Source of the DNA: Leisingera sp. ANG-Vp | Lineage (GTDB): Bacteria; Pseudomonadota; Alphaproteobacteria; Rhodobacterales; Rhodobacteraceae | Assembly (NCBI RefSeq): GCF_000813725.1 | Contig: NZ_JWLD01000084.1 | Coordinates: forward strand, 1 to 59,639 | Direction of reading: 5' to 3' | DNA: 59,639 nucleotides | Shown here: piece after piece, positions 25,435 to 34,600 of the stretch | How positions within the stretch are numbered: position 1 is the first letter of the stretch | Layout of the letters: each line of letters opens with the position of its first letter | Program-made: the position numbers and the translations under genes | The notes under the pieces: generated by a model | Told to the model about the DNA's origin: nothing | Databases searched by the model: none | The model's input: only the letters and a program-made list of their open reading frames with translations

Positions 25435-26415
25435 TCAAGGTGCAATAATCGGCTGCGCGTTCAAGGCGCTGGGTTTCGGGGTTGTGCCTTCGAAGACCGA
25501 GCCTTCCTCGAACCAGCTGCGCGGCGCCGGGGCGCCCCAGAGGGTCTGGCGCTGGGGATCGGTAAGCGACCATTTGATCGGCTCCAGATCCGGGTCGACG
25601 GTCTGGTAGTCAGAGCAGTAGATCTCGATTCGGTGGCCATCGGGGTCACGCACATAGAGGAAGAAGGCATTGGAGATGCCATGGCGGCCGGGGCCGCGTT
25701 CGATGTTGCCGACGTAGCCGGTGGTGGACATCAGATCCAAGAGGTCAATGATATTGAGCGGGGTCGGAACCCAGAAAGCGGTGTGGTGCAGGCGCGGGCC
25801 GAGGCCGTTGGTGAAGGCCACGTCATGGACGCCGCCCTTGCGGTGCATCCAGGCCGCCCAGACCTTGCCGCTCTCGTCATCCTCGGTGAACTCGGTGGTC
25901 CGGAAACCCATCTCGTTATAGAAGGCGACCGCGCCGTCCACATCCGCGCTGAACATGTTGAAATGGTCTATGCGCAGCGGTTTTACCCCGTTGTAGAGCC
26001 TGTATTGCTGGTGGATCGGCTCCAGCCGCTCCATCTTGACGTAGAACTCCAGCGGGATGCCCCAGGGGTCGCGGGTGCGCAGGGTGCGGCCCATGTGGGG
26101 GCGGTCAACCCACTCGACGGGAAGGTCCTTGGAGGCGAAGAACTCTGCTGCCTTGTCCAGATCCGGCTCGTCATAAAGCTTGAAGCCCAGAACGCCGACC
26201 GAGGCCTCAGCCGCCTGAACCAGCACGATGCAGTGGTGGCCGCGTTCTTCCATTGCGCGGAGATAAATGCGCTCGGCGTCCTCATGCGTCACTTGCAGCC
26301 CAAGCGTGTCCACATAGAAGGCGCGGGAGGCGGCGAGGTCGGTCACGGCGTATTCCACATGGGACAGCCGCACGATGTTGAAGGGCGGATAGAGGTTCGG
26401 GGCGGGGACGGGCAT
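25435..26415 (-). CDS. hpaD: 3,4-dihydroxyphenylacetate 2,3-dioxygenase, class I extradiol (VOC fold)
   Basis: 326 aa with two VOC (glyoxalase-like) modules. The N-module starts RLSHVEYAVTDLAASRAFY; the C-module carries the 2-His-1-carboxylate metal site: H151 (RIDHFNMFS), H210/211 (PRLHHTAFWV) and E264 (GHRIEIYCSDY). This is the type of the Brevibacterium/Arthrobacter homoprotocatechuate dioxygenases. It cleaves the ring of 3,4-dihydroxyphenylacetate next to the hydroxyls. A second, unrelated dioxygenase for the same step is encoded 13 bases upstream. Confidence 0.92.
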   Translation of the reverse strand: MPVPAPNLYPPFNIVRLSHVEYAVTDLAASRAFYVDTLGLQVTHEDAERIYLRAMEERGHHCIVLVQAAEASVGVLGFKLYDEPDLDKAAEFFASKDLPVEWVDRPHMGRTLRTRDPWGIPLEFYVKMERLEPIHQQYRLYNGVKPLRIDHFNMFSADVDGAVAFYNEMGFRTTEFTEDDESGKVWAAWMHRKGGVHDVAFTNGLGPRLHHTAFWVPTPLNIIDLLDLMSTTGYVGNIERGPGRHGISNAFFLYVRDPDGHRIEIYCSDYQTVDPDLEPIKWSLTDPQRQTLWGAPAPRSWFEEGSVFEGTTPKPSALNAQPIIAP

Positions 26416-26428
26416 TCGGGGTCTCCTT

Positions 26429-27283
26429 TTACTGAACCGGGAAGATCACGTTGGTCTGGCCGGTGCCGGAACTGGGGAAATACTCGGTGATCACTTCGCA
26501 AGGGGCGGTGTAGCTGTCCCAGCCAAGCGCACCATATAGCATGGCGGTGTCGTGCATGGAGCCTTCGCCGCAGCAGAAGTCGGCGTATTCGCCCAGCATT
26601 TTGAGGAAGGTGGCATGGTCGCCCTTCTGCCACAGCTCCAGCACCCGCAGGTCCATCTGGCGGTTGAACTCGGAACTGATGGTGAAGGTGCCGTTGTTGG
26701 CGGCATAGTCCTTGTTCGCCCAGATCTTGTGGCTGAGCGAACCTGAGGCGACCAGCAGCACCTTGCTATCTGAGGCCTCGACTGCCGCGCGGATGGCTTC
26801 GCCGATCACCCGGCTTTCGCCGTGATCGTGGACGGTGCACCAGGCGGCAATGGACACCACCTTGAAATCGCCCTCGCGGCTCATGAAACGCATAGGAACC
26901 AGCGTGCCGTATTCCAATTCCAGCGAGTCGATCTGATGCGACAGGGTATAGACGCCTTTGTCCGAGGCCGCCGCCGCGATGGCGTCGCCAAGGTCCGGAT
27001 TGCCTTCGTATTCATAGGGCAGGTTCTGGATGAACTGCGGGAATTCGTTGGAGGTGAACAGCCCCTTGAAGCGGCGGTTGGCGTTGATGTGGAAACCTGC
27101 GTTGATCACCCAGTGAGTGTCGCAGATCACGATGGTATCGGCGCCGAGTTCCTTGGCGCGGCGGGCGATTTCCCGGTGGCCGTCGATGGCGGGCTTGCGG
27201 GCGCCCTCCAGCCGGCCGGGCTGTTCCGACATCAGCATGGTGGGCACATGGGTGCATTTGGCGGCGAGAACGATTTCTCCCAT
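26429..27283 (-). CDS. hpaD: 3,4-dihydroxyphenylacetate 2,3-dioxygenase, class III extradiol (LigB type)
   Basis: 284 aa of the LigB superfamily. N-terminal AAKCTHVPTMLMSE supplies one metal His, VICDTHWVINAGFH the next, and VASGSLSHKIW and GEGSMHDTAMLYGAL are further conserved blocks. E. coli-type HpaD belongs to this class. It carries out the same ring cleavage as the neighbouring class I enzyme. It follows hpaE by 39 bases and precedes the class I gene by 13. Confidence 0.9.
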   Translation of the reverse strand: MGEIVLAAKCTHVPTMLMSEQPGRLEGARKPAIDGHREIARRAKELGADTIVICDTHWVINAGFHINANRRFKGLFTSNEFPQFIQNLPYEYEGNPDLGDAIAAAASDKGVYTLSHQIDSLELEYGTLVPMRFMSREGDFKVVSIAAWCTVHDHGESRVIGEAIRAAVEASDSKVLLVASGSLSHKIWANKDYAANNGTFTISSEFNRQMDLRVLELWQKGDHATFLKMLGEYADFCCGEGSMHDTAMLYGALGWDSYTAPCEVITEYFPSSGTGQTNVIFPVQ

Positions 27284-27322
27284 GGTCTTCTCCTCAAAGA
27301 CTGGTTGCGCGTTTCCTTGAGG

Positions 27323-28834
27323 TCAGGCGCCGAGGCGCGGGATCTTGTGCTGGCCCAGGGCAAAGCCGACGTGTTTCTGCTCCATGTAGAACTCGAAAGA
27401 CCAGTCGCCGCCGTCGCGGCCGATGCCGCTGGCCTTGACCCCGCCAAAGGGCGTGGGCAGGTGGCGGACGTTTTCCGAGTTCACCCAGATCATCCCGGCT
27501 TCGAGATGGTTGGTGAAGCGCAGGGCGCGGGTCAGGTCATTGGTCCAGACGTAACCGGTGAGACCGTATTGGGTGTCATTGGCCAATGTTAGAGCCTCAT
27601 CCTCGTCCTTGAAACGTATTGCGGTGAGGACGGGGCCGAAGATTTCCTCCTGCGCGATGGTCATATCGTTGGCGGCATTGGTGAACAGCGTCGGGCGGAC
27701 GAACCAGCCCTTTTCGCCCTCGCGGCGCCCGCCCGCGGCGATGGTGGCGCCGTCCTGCTTTGCGGTCTCGAAATAGGAGGTGACCTTGTCGAAATGCACC
27801 TTGTGGATCAGCGGGCCGACCTCAGTGGCCGGGTCCAGCGGGTGGCCGACCTTGATGTTATTGACGCGCTCGATCAGCTTGGCTTCGAAGCTGTCCGCGA
27901 TGCTCTCCTGCACCAGCAGGCGCGAGGAGGAGGTGCAGCGTTCGCCGTTCAGCGAATAGATCATGAAGATCGCGGCATCCAGCGCGCGGTCGAGGTCGGC
28001 GTCGTCAAACACTACAACCGGATTCTTGCCGCCCAGTTCGAAATGCACCCGTTTCAGGGTGTCGGCGCCTTGTTTCATGATCATCGAGCCGGTCTTGCTT
28101 TCGCCGACAAAGGCGATGGCCTTGATGTCGGGATGTTCGGTGAGGGCCTTGCCGGCGTCCTCGCCAAAACCGTTCACCAGGTTCCAGACACCGGCGGGCA
28201 GGCCGGCCTCATGGGCGATTTCGGCCAGGATGCGGGCGGTGAGGGGGGAGAATTCGGCCGGTTTGTGGACCACGGTGCAGCCTGCGGCGAGCGCGGGGGC
28301 GATCTTCCAGGTCGACAGCATGAAAGGCGTGTTCCAGGGGGTGATCACGCCCACCGGGCCGATTGGTACCCGGGTGGTCACATTCATCAGCGTCGGCGAC
28401 TGCAGCTGCTGGCCGTCGCGGGCCGAGGTGGCCTTGTCCGCAAAGAAACGGAAGTTTTCGGCGCCGCGCAGCGCCGCCTTGGACATGAAGCGCAGGGCCT
28501 GCCCGGTGTCCCAGCATTCGCACAGCGCGATTTCCTCGGCGCGTTCGACGATCAGGTCGGCGATGCGGTTGAGGATCTTCTTGCGCTCCAGCGCCGGCAT
28601 GTCGCGCCATGCCGGGAAGGCTGCCTTGGCGGCGGCAGCCGCGGCGTCGATGTCTTCGCTGCCGCCTTTGGAGACGGCGCATATTGTGCTCTCATCCACC
28701 GGCGAAGATGTTTCGAACGTGGCGCCGGAGGCCGCAGGGCGGCTTTCGCCGCCGATCAGGTTCAGGATACCGGCTTCGCGGAACCGGGTCAGGTGGCTGT
28801 TCAGCGTTTCGATGTTGGTGGTCAGGTCGCTCAT
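27323..28834 (-). CDS. hpaE: 5-carboxymethyl-2-hydroxymuconate semialdehyde dehydrogenase
   Basis: 503-aa NAD-dependent aldehyde dehydrogenase. N168 in ITPWNTPFML, E266 in VHFELGGKNP and catalytic C300 in NGERCTSSSR are present. Oxidises the ring-cleavage semialdehyde to the carboxylate. The start at 28834 (MSDLTTNIETLN) is chosen over the upstream ATG at 28876, which lies inside hpaF: 28834 overlaps the hpaF stop as TGATG and the family begins there. Confidence 0.95.
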   Translation of the reverse strand: MSDLTTNIETLNSHLTRFREAGILNLIGGESRPAASGATFETSSPVDESTICAVSKGGSEDIDAAAAAAKAAFPAWRDMPALERKKILNRIADLIVERAEEIALCECWDTGQALRFMSKAALRGAENFRFFADKATSARDGQQLQSPTLMNVTTRVPIGPVGVITPWNTPFMLSTWKIAPALAAGCTVVHKPAEFSPLTARILAEIAHEAGLPAGVWNLVNGFGEDAGKALTEHPDIKAIAFVGESKTGSMIMKQGADTLKRVHFELGGKNPVVVFDDADLDRALDAAIFMIYSLNGERCTSSSRLLVQESIADSFEAKLIERVNNIKVGHPLDPATEVGPLIHKVHFDKVTSYFETAKQDGATIAAGGRREGEKGWFVRPTLFTNAANDMTIAQEEIFGPVLTAIRFKDEDEALTLANDTQYGLTGYVWTNDLTRALRFTNHLEAGMIWVNSENVRHLPTPFGGVKASGIGRDGGDWSFEFYMEQKHVGFALGQHKIPRLGA

Positions 28835-29226
28835 CACTGGTCCGCCTTCTGCATGTGGTCGCGGATGGTGCCGCATTTCGGGGAAAGCTCGGGGTCGATG
28901 TCGCGCATCTCCAGCGAGAGCGCGATGGAGTGCTGCTGCATGGCCGGCTCAAGGAAAGATTGGGCCGCATCGAACACCGCCTGGGCGGCGCGCTTGCGGG
29001 TGTCCAGGTCCCGGCCGGCGCGCAGCCGCACCGAGATGTCGATATAGCCGTGCTGCGGATTGCCGTCGGCAATCGAGACATGATTGGCCGCAAAGGCCCG
29101 CACCCGGATACCCGCGAGGGGAAACACGCCGGTGGCCGCTGCTGCCTGCCGCAAATAGCTGCAAAGCGCGGCGATATCGGTGCGCTCCTCCATGTTGGCT
29201 GAGTAGTCCAGCGTGATGTGCGGCAT
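28834..29226 (-). CDS. hpaF: 5-carboxymethyl-2-hydroxymuconate delta-isomerase
   Basis: 130 aa starting MPHITLDYSANMEERTD; the catalytic Pro directly after the initiator Met is the hallmark of the CHMI/tautomerase family. It isomerises 5-carboxymethyl-2-hydroxymuconate. The start at 29226 is preferred over 29265 because of this N-terminal Pro and the GAGAGG 10 bases ahead. It is the first gene of the hpa operon, and hpaR is divergent. Confidence 0.93.
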   Translation of the reverse strand: MPHITLDYSANMEERTDIAALCSYLRQAAAATGVFPLAGIRVRAFAANHVSIADGNPQHGYIDISVRLRAGRDLDTRKRAAQAVFDAAQSFLEPAMQQHSIALSLEMRDIDPELSPKCGTIRDHMQKADQ

Positions 29227-29243
29227 TTGCGTTACCTCTCGTG

Positions 29244-29267
29244 AATTACTTAACATGTGTAGCAATT
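29244..29267. promoter_or_regulatory. Candidate HpaR operator (imperfect palindrome)
   Basis: 24-bp imperfect palindrome with arms AATTACTTAACA and TGTGTAGCAATT (9 of 12 positions pair) in the hpaF-hpaR intergenic region, 18 bases upstream of hpaF. MarR-family HpaR proteins bind such palindromes between hpaR and the catabolic genes. Not compared with known sites. Confidence 0.5.
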
Positions 29268-29340
29268 GAGGTGCCGTGAGTCAAGCAGAAGAAATCCAAG
29301 CGGCAATTGCGTTTACCCGGAAGGGGGGTGATAATCGGAT

Positions 29341-29781
29341 ATGACCAAGATGATGCCGGCCACAGACCGTTCCCTTCCCATCGCGCTTCTTCGGGCGCGC
29401 GAGCGTGTGATGGGGCCGATCCGCGCCCTCTTGAGCGGCGCTGATCTGACTGAACAGCAGTGGCGGGTGCTGCGGGTGGTGCAGGAGGACGGGCCGATCG
29501 ATCCGACCCAGATTGCTGACAAGGCCTGCCTGCTGCTGCCGAGCCTGACGCGGATCCTGCAGAAGCTGGAAGAGAAACAGCTGATCAGCCGCGAGCGCGA
29601 CACCGAGGACCGTCGCCGCCAAGTGGTCCGGATTGCGCCCGCGGGCGAGAAGATCATTGCGGACAACATTGACGCGAGTCTTGAGCTGATGAACCGCACC
29701 CGGGCCAAGATGGGAGCTGACCGCTATGAAGCGCTGCTGGACCTTCTCAATGAGCTGGATGAGATCGACCTGTCCGAGTGA
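29341..29781 (+). CDS. hpaR: MarR-family homoprotocatechuate operon regulator HpaR
   Basis: 146 aa winged-helix MarR protein. LTEQQWRVLRVVQEDGPID, IADKACLLLPSLTRILQKLE (recognition helix region) and the wing RERDTEDRRRQVVRIAP are characteristic of HpaR. It is divergent from hpaF. HpaR represses the hpa genes and is relieved by the aromatic substrate in enterobacteria; the same is likely here. Confidence 0.93.
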   Translation: MTKMMPATDRSLPIALLRARERVMGPIRALLSGADLTEQQWRVLRVVQEDGPIDPTQIADKACLLLPSLTRILQKLEEKQLISRERDTEDRRRQVVRIAPAGEKIIADNIDASLELMNRTRAKMGADRYEALLDLLNELDEIDLSE

Positions 29782-30053
29782 GTCGCATTTGCCGCATTTG
29801 GCGCGGATGCTGGGGCGGGTGACGCAAACCGGGTGAGGGTGGCGTTTTTGCTGAACTTGTGATGCGTCATGATTTTAATGTTTTAAAACAGTTCATTGCG
29901 TTGAAAATCATGTTGTGGTTGCGCCGAATGTCATGCTGCATTTGCACTGTCGAATTGCGGAATATGACGCAAATGGCGTGTCCGGCGTCCGATATCGCTC
30001 TGTGAAAGGCAGCGTTTCTCGACGACCCTTGCGGGGACAGTTGAGAGGACATC
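29782..30053. other. Intergenic region upstream of mgdA
   Basis: 272 bases with no ORF. AT-rich around 29,865-29,915, including ATGATTTT and AAAATCAT arms separated by 27 bases and the palindrome GTTTTAAAAC. Probably carries the mgdABCD promoter; no copy of the tmm/dmmD palindrome was found here. Confidence 0.35.
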
Positions 30054-31304
30054 ATGCGGTATTCCGGCCTGAAAGTGATCAAGGAGGCCCTGACGGGCCA
30101 CAAGGGATGGCGCCCGACCTGGCGCGATCCGGAACCCAAGAAAAGCTACGATGTGGTGATCATCGGCGGAGGCGGCCACGGGCTGGCGACGGCCTATTAC
30201 CTGGCCAAGAACCACGGCATCACCAATGTCGCGGTGATCGAGAAGGGCTGGATCGGCGGCGGCAACGTGGGCCGCAACACCACCATTATCCGCTCCAACT
30301 ATCTGCTCGACGGCAATGAGCCGTTTTATGAGCTGTCGCTGAAACTGTGGGAAGGGCTGGAGCAGGACTTCAACTACAACGCCATGGTCAGCCAGCGCGG
30401 CATTCTGAACCTGGTGCACACCGATGCGCAGCGCGACGCGGCGCGGCGCCGGGGCAATGCGATGATCCTGAATGGCTCGGACGCGGAGCTGCTGGACACC
30501 GATGGCGTCCGCGCGATGTATCCGTTCCTGAACTTCAACAACGCGCGCTTCCCGATCAAGGGCGGCCTCTTGCACCGCCGCGGCGGCACCGTGCGCCATG
30601 ATGCGGTGGCCTGGGGCTATGCCCGCGGTGCGGACCTGCGCGGTGTCGACATCATTCAGAACTGCGAAGTCACCGGCTTCAAGATCGAGAACGGCAAATG
30701 CCTGGGCGTGGAGACCACCAAGGGCTTCATCGGCGCCAATAAGGTGGCGAGCTGCGTGGCCGGTTCCTCCAGCCGTGTGATGGAGAAGGCGGGCATGCGC
30801 CTGCCGATCGAAAGCCATGTGCTGCAGGCCTTTGTCTCGGAAGGGCTGAAGCCGGTGCTGGACGGGGTCATCACCTTTGGTGCCGGCCACTTCTATTGCA
30901 GCCAGTCGGACAAGGGCGGCCTGGTCTTTGGCGGCGACCTCGACATGTACAATTCTTACGCGCAGCGCGGCAATCTGCCGGTGGTCGAAGATGTGATCGA
31001 GGGCGGCATGGCGCTGATCCCGGCGCTGGGCCGGGTACGGATGCTGCGCAGCTGGGGCGGCATCATGGACATGTCGATGGACGGCTCCCCCTTCATCGAC
31101 AAGACCCATGTGGACGGCCTCTATTTCAACGGCGGCTGGTGCTACGGCGGGTTCAAGGCAACCCCGGCCTCGGGCTGGTGCTATGCGCATCTGCTGGCGA
31201 CGGACACGCCGCACAAGGTGGCCACGGAATACCGGCTCGACCGGTTCCGCAAGGGCCGCATGATTGACGAAAAGGGCCAGGGCGCCCAGCCGAACCTGCA
31301 CTGA
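30054..31304 (+). CDS. mgdA: Sarcosine oxidase beta-subunit family protein; probable N-methylglutamate dehydrogenase subunit A
   Basis: 416-aa FAD amine oxidase. Rossmann motif VVIIGGGGHGLATAYYLA at 34-51, and H182 in GGTVRHDAVAWGYARG, at the position of the covalent FMN His of heterotetrameric sarcosine oxidase (SoxB). N-methylglutamate dehydrogenase MgdABCD is built from SoxB/D/A/G homologues in this same gene order. Because the operon lies in a cluster with tmm, dmmDABC, mgsABC and gmaS, oxidation of N-methylglutamate (to glutamate and a C1 unit on tetrahydrofolate) is the more likely role than sarcosine oxidation; this is inference from context. Confidence 0.85.
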   Translation: MRYSGLKVIKEALTGHKGWRPTWRDPEPKKSYDVVIIGGGGHGLATAYYLAKNHGITNVAVIEKGWIGGGNVGRNTTIIRSNYLLDGNEPFYELSLKLWEGLEQDFNYNAMVSQRGILNLVHTDAQRDAARRRGNAMILNGSDAELLDTDGVRAMYPFLNFNNARFPIKGGLLHRRGGTVRHDAVAWGYARGADLRGVDIIQNCEVTGFKIENGKCLGVETTKGFIGANKVASCVAGSSSRVMEKAGMRLPIESHVLQAFVSEGLKPVLDGVITFGAGHFYCSQSDKGGLVFGGDLDMYNSYAQRGNLPVVEDVIEGGMALIPALGRVRMLRSWGGIMDMSMDGSPFIDKTHVDGLYFNGGWCYGGFKATPASGWCYAHLLATDTPHKVATEYRLDRFRKGRMIDEKGQGAQPNLH

Positions 31305-31320
31305 GGAAAGGAAAACAGCG

Positions 31321-31608
31321 ATGATTATCAACCATCCGATCCTCGGGCCGCGGGATAGCCAGGAGTTCACCTACCTGGGCGATGCAACCCTGATCGACCG
31401 TCCCGACTGGGAAGCTGACGACGCAGCAGGGCAGTTCCACGACTACCTGTATCTCCGCGACAACCCGGCGGGCGAGCACCGCGAGCTGTGGTTCCACGAG
31501 CAGGGCGACCGCTCCTGGCTGGTGGTGACCCGCAACACCGTGACCCATGAAATCCTGAATGTCGAACTGGCCCGTGATGTGGCCCGGGCAAGGGGGCGCA
31601 GCAAATGA
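31321..31608 (+). CDS. mgdB: Sarcosine oxidase delta-subunit family protein lacking zinc ligands; probable MgdB
   Basis: 95 aa starting MIINHPILGPRDSQEF, with DYLYLRDNPAGEHRELWFHE and VVTRNTVTHEIL matching SoxD. Classical SoxD binds zinc through Cys-x2-Cys near the N-terminus (CPxCGPR), a His and a later Cys. Here the first two are His and Leu (HPILGPR), the His remains (WFHEQGDRSW) and the last Cys is Asp. The 31264 upstream start lies inside mgdA and is rejected. AGGAAAGGA precedes 31321. It overlaps mgdC by four bases. Confidence 0.83.
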   Translation: MIINHPILGPRDSQEFTYLGDATLIDRPDWEADDAAGQFHDYLYLRDNPAGEHRELWFHEQGDRSWLVVTRNTVTHEILNVELARDVARARGRSK

Positions 31609-34600
31609 CTGACACCGTAATGAACGCGGGGATGAATGCAGGAACGGTTGCGTTCCAGGCCGACGGCAGCACCGGGGCCCGCAAGGGCGTGCAGGTAAAC
31701 CGTCTGGATGGCGGGCTGATCAAGGGCAGCAAGGCGCTGAACTTCACCTTCGACGGCAAGCGCTACAAGGGGTTTGAGGGCGACACGCTGGCCTCGGCGC
31801 TGCTCGCGAACGGCGTGCGGCTGATGGGCCGGTCGTTCAAATACCACCGTCCGCGCGGGCCTCTGACCTCGGGCTCGGAAGAACCCAACGCGCTGGTAGA
31901 ATTGCGCAGCGGCGGGCGGCAGGAGCCGAACACCCGCGCCACCGTGGCCGAGCTGTATGATGGTCTGGAGGCGAACTCGCAGAACCGCTGGCCGTCGCTG
32001 CAGCATGACTTCATGGCGATCAACGACCGGTTTTCGAACTTCCTGACCGCGGGCTTCTACTACAAGACCTTCATGTGGCCTGCAGCCTTCTGGGAGAAGC
32101 TGTACGAACCCATTATCCGCAAGGCGGCGGGTCTGGGCAGCATCAGCTTTGAGGATGACCCGGACGCTTATGACAAGGGCTTCCTGCATTGCGACCTGCT
32201 GGTGATCGGCGCCGGGCCCACCGGCCTGATGGCGGCGCTGACCGCGGGCCGTGCTGGCGCGCAAGTGATTATTGCCGATGAGGACTTCCTGCTGGGCGGG
32301 CGTCTGAATGCCGAGACTTTTGGCATTGGCGATCTGACCGGCGCGGCTTGGGTCGAGCAGGCGCAGGCCGAGCTGGCGTCGATGCCGAATGTGCGGGTGA
32401 TGCCGCGCACCTCGATCATCGGGGCCTACGACCATGGCATCTATGGCGCGGTGGAGCGCACGGCCGACCACGTGCTGGCGCCGGAAGCAGGCAAGCCGCG
32501 GCAGATCCTGTGGCGGATCTATTCCAAGCGGGCGATGCTGGCGGCAGGCGCCACTGAGCGGCCCATTGCCTTTGAAAACAACGACCGCCCCGGCGTGATG
32601 CTGGCGGGTGCGGTGCGCGCCTATGCCAACCGCTGGGCGGTGACGCCGGATCAGACCGTTGCGGTTTTCACCAACAACGACGACGGCCACCGCACCGCGG
32701 CGGACCTGATCGCCAAAGGTGTAAAGGTCACTGCAGTGATCGACACCCGCGCAGAGGCGCCCAAGGTCGAAGGAGCCGAGCTGTTTGCCGGCGCCCAGGT
32801 GATCGACACCAAGGGCCGGCTGGGCCTGGAAGTGGCGCGGCTGCGTCTGGCCAATGGCGCCACCCGCGACGTGCCCTGCGGTGCGCTGGCGGTTTCCGGC
32901 GGCTGGAACCCGAACGTGCATCTGACCTGCCACCAGCGCGGCCGTCCGGCCTGGCGCGAGGACATTGCGGCCTTTGTGCCAGCAGGGGATCTGCCGCAGA
33001 ACATGTCCGTGGCTGGTGCTGCTAACGGAGATTTCTCCACCGCTGCCGCATTGCGGGCCGGTGCCGAGGGGGCCGTGGCCGCATTGTCAGAGCTGGGCAT
33101 TGAAGCCAAGGCAGACGCTCTGCCCGAGGCCGAGGATGCGCCGATCAACGTGACCCCCTTCTGGTACGTGAAGGAAGGCAAGGGCCGCGCCTGGCTGGAC
33201 CAGCAGAACGACGTCACCGTCAAGGATGTGAAACTGGCGCATCAGGAGAACTTCCGCTCGGTCGAACATCTGAAGCGCTACACCACCCTGGGCATGGCCA
33301 CCGATCAGGGCAAGACCTCCAACATGGGCGGTCTGGCGATCATGGCTGAACTGGCGGGCAAGCAGATCCCCGAGGTCGGCACCACTATGTTCCGTCCGCC
33401 CTATACGCCGGTCTCCTTTGGCGTGATGGCCGGCCGCTCGGTGGGCGAAGAGTTCCGCCCCACCCGCAAGACCCCCAGCCACAAATGGGCTGAGGAGCAG
33501 GGCGCCGAGTTTGTCGAGGTCGGCCAGTGGCTGCGCGCCCAGTGGTTCCCCAAGAAAGGCGAAACCCATTGGCGCCAGTCGGTGGACCGCGAGGTGCTGC
33601 AGACCCGCAACTCGGTGGGTATCTGCGACGTGACCACGCTGGGCAAGATCGACGTGCAGGGCAAGGATGCGGCGGCGTTCCTGAACAAGATGTATGCCAA
33701 TGCCTTTGCCAAGCTGCCGGTGGGCAAGGTCCGCTACGGCCTGATGCTGCGCGAGGATGGCATCGCCTATGACGACGGCACCGCGGCGCGCTTTGCCGAG
33801 GATCATTTCGTGGTGACCACCACCACCGCCAACGCAGTTCTGGTCTACCGCAACATGGAATTTGCGCGCCAGTGCCTGTTCCCAGACATGGATGTGCAGC
33901 TGATCTCGACTACCGAGGCCTGGGCACAGTTCGCGGTGGCGGGTCCAAATGCCCGCAAGCTGTTGCAGAAAGTCGTGGACCCCGAGTTCGACATCTCGAA
34001 CGAGGCGTTTCCCTTCATGGCCTGCGGTGAAGTCACTGTCGCAGGAGGTTGCCGGGCGCGGCTGTTCCGGATCTCCTTCTCGGGCGAGCTGGCCTATGAG
34101 ATCGCGGTTCCGACCCGCTATGGCGATGCGATGATCCGCAAGCTGATGGAAGCGGGCGAGGAGTTCGACGCTGTGCCTTATGGCACCGAGGCGCTGGGCG
34201 TCATGCGGATCGAGAAGGGCCATGCTGCCGGCAACGAGCTGAACGGCACCACCTCGGCGCTGAACCTCGGCATGGGCCGGATGGTCAGCAAGAAGAAGGA
34301 CTGCATCGGCAATACGCTGAGCGAGCGTGAGGGCATGAACCAGGAGAACGCCCTGAAGCTGGTTGGTTTCAAGCCGGTGAATGCCGCTGAACCGGTGCAG
34401 GCCGGGGCGCATCTGATGAATGCCGATGGCGAGGTCAGCGCAGCAACCGATCAGGGCTATATCACCTCGGCCGCCTATTCGCCGGTGCTGGGCTGCTCGA
34501 TCGGGATCGGCTTCCTGAAAAGCGGCGACAGCCGCAAAGGCGAGGTGATCCGCGCGGTCAACCCGCTGGAAGGCAAGGAAGTCCAGGTCGAAGTTGTCAG

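Noticed and set aside
24175-26490. 771-codon plus-strand frame
   Set aside because: Antisense to the decarboxylase and class I dioxygenase, both with full active-site motifs.
29880-29930. Possible small RNA or attenuator upstream of mgdA
   Set aside because: Only a weak 8-bp inverted repeat with a 27-base loop and no terminator; not enough to call.
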